A stretch of DNA of 6,886 nucleotides, taken from NCBI GenBank assembly GCA_030040865.1, contig JASHSX010000113.1, positions 1 to 6,886 of the forward strand. The letters are read 5' to 3'. The notes below the pieces were generated by a model that worked only from the letters and a program-made list of their open reading frames with translations, did not search any database and was not told the DNA's origin. Position numbers and translations under genes: made by a program. Numbering within the stretch: the stretch's first letter is position 1; every line of letters starts with the position of its first letter. Positions 6,422 through 6,886 of the stretch are shown here, piece by piece. The DNA is from Thermoplasmata archaeon. Lineage in GTDB: Archaea > Thermoplasmatota > Thermoplasmata > Lutacidiplasmatales > UBA184.

Positions 6422-6534
6422 TCCACGGGGGGCCTGCGCGGGAACGAGTCGCTCCTGCCGCACGTTCGGTTCCTCCGACCTGCCGGTAGTCTGTCCCGGC
6501 TGGGTTGGAGCAGGGAGACTCGGTGGTACTGTCG

Positions 6535-6886
6535 ATGAAGGGATCAAGTGGCCATTGGCGAGCGAGTTCGTTGAGACCGATCCGCTGGGGCATGCTCGCG
6601 ATCGTCCTTCTCCTCGTGAGCGGTTTCGCGCTCCCCGCGCTGGACGCACCTTCGGTGGAGCATCTGTCCGGTACCTCGCGCCCTCCGTCCGACCATACTT
6701 CCGGAGTACGGTCCGCGATCTCGACGACAGGGTCCGTTACCCTTTCCCCGGGTACGGGCAACGTGGCGTCGACCGTCGCGGTGAACGGAACCGGGTTCGA
6801 GGCGAACACCGTGATCGGCCTCTCCTTTGACGGAACCGCGGTGAGCTCTACGTGCTCGTCGGACGGTACCGGAAGCTTCCCGGGAA
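6535..6886 (+). CDS. Secreted TIG-like surface protein (N-terminus only)
   Basis: The ATG at 6535 opens a frame that runs off the right edge after 117 codons; an in-frame TAG at 6487-6489 limits the upstream extension. A weak GGTGGT lies 7 bases before the ATG. Residues 1-37 are a signal peptide: basic residues up to RPIRWG, then hydrophobic MLAIVLLLVSGFALPAL. After a Ser/Thr/Pro-rich linker, residues about 66-117 begin a TIG-like module (GSVTLSPGTGNVAS, VAVNGTGF, SFDGTAVSSTCSSDGTGSFPG) equivalent to those of the minus-strand surface protein, including the first cysteine of the conserved pair. The DNA for FDGTAV is nearly identical to that of a module in the other gene (around 1860-1880). It is presumably another exported repeat protein; YVTN blades may follow but cannot be seen. 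Confidence 0.88.
   Translation, partial: MKGSSGHWRASSLRPIRWGMLAIVLLLVSGFALPALDAPSVEHLSGTSRPPSDHTSGVRSAISTTGSVTLSPGTGNVASTVAVNGTGFEANTVIGLSFDGTAVSSTCSSDGTGSFPG

Larger units (their letters stand above)
6081..6534. other. 454-base divergent intergenic region
   Basis: This lies between the ATG of the minus-strand regulator and the ATG of the plus-strand surface gene. Open frames crossing it are Arg/Pro/Gly-rich and lack conserved sequence. It contains several short dyads: CGAGATCTCG (6221-6230), CACGGC/GCCGTG (6305-6310 / 6320-6325) and CATGCC/GGCATG (6361-6366 / 6370-6375). It also holds a TATA-like TTATAG (6329-6334) and a copy of GCCCACTCT (6413-6421). It is long for an archaeal divergent promoter, so a long leader or a small RNA is possible. 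Confidence 0.55.

Noticed and set aside
6081..6809. N-terminal extension of the upstream regulator to 584 residues
   Set aside because: The added sequence is Arg/Pro/Gly-rich, has no counterpart in the paralogue, overlaps the opposite-strand surface gene start, and lies upstream of the TATA-like box 33 bases before the ATG at 6080.

Overview
The window looks like part of a GC-rich archaeal chromosome, most plausibly from a high-GC member of the Thermoplasmatota. This is an inference. It rests on a very large secreted protein built from YVTN-type beta-propellers, IPT/TIG-like modules and a PKD-like domain, on start codons without convincing Shine-Dalgarno sequences, and on TATA-like boxes a short distance upstream of two of the starts. 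A bacterial host with similar surface proteins cannot be excluded. I see no rRNA, tRNA, CRISPR array, transposase or phage gene.

Layout from left to right. Positions 1-3635 (minus strand) hold the first 1211 codons of a giant secreted repeat protein whose C-terminus lies beyond the left edge. Its order is signal peptide, one TIG-like module, a seven-bladed YVTN propeller, three TIG-like modules, a second seven-bladed propeller, an Ig-like segment, then a PKD-like domain. Positions 3636-3945 are its non-coding upstream region, with a strong inverted repeat and a direct repeat. Positions 3946-5004 and 5055-6080 (both minus) encode two paralogous proteins of about 340-350 residues. Each has an N-terminal winged-helix DNA-binding domain joined to a conserved C-terminal domain of about 250 residues that I do not recognise. 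Positions 6081-6534 are a 454-base divergent intergenic region. From 6535 to the right edge (plus) lies the start of a second secreted protein that opens with the same cysteine-paired TIG-like module.

Two related putative transcription factors are thus sandwiched between two secreted surface proteins transcribed outward from them. The gap between the two regulator genes carries a perfect 9-bp inverted repeat (GCCCACTCT / AGAGTGGGC) whose spacer holds a TATA-like box. The core AGCCCACT recurs directly upstream of the TATA-like box of the other regulator, and the full 9-mer recurs in front of the plus-strand surface gene. My working model, an inference, is a self-regulated switch in which the two regulators bind this motif to control themselves and the surface proteins. 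The C-terminal domain could sense a ligand or another protein.
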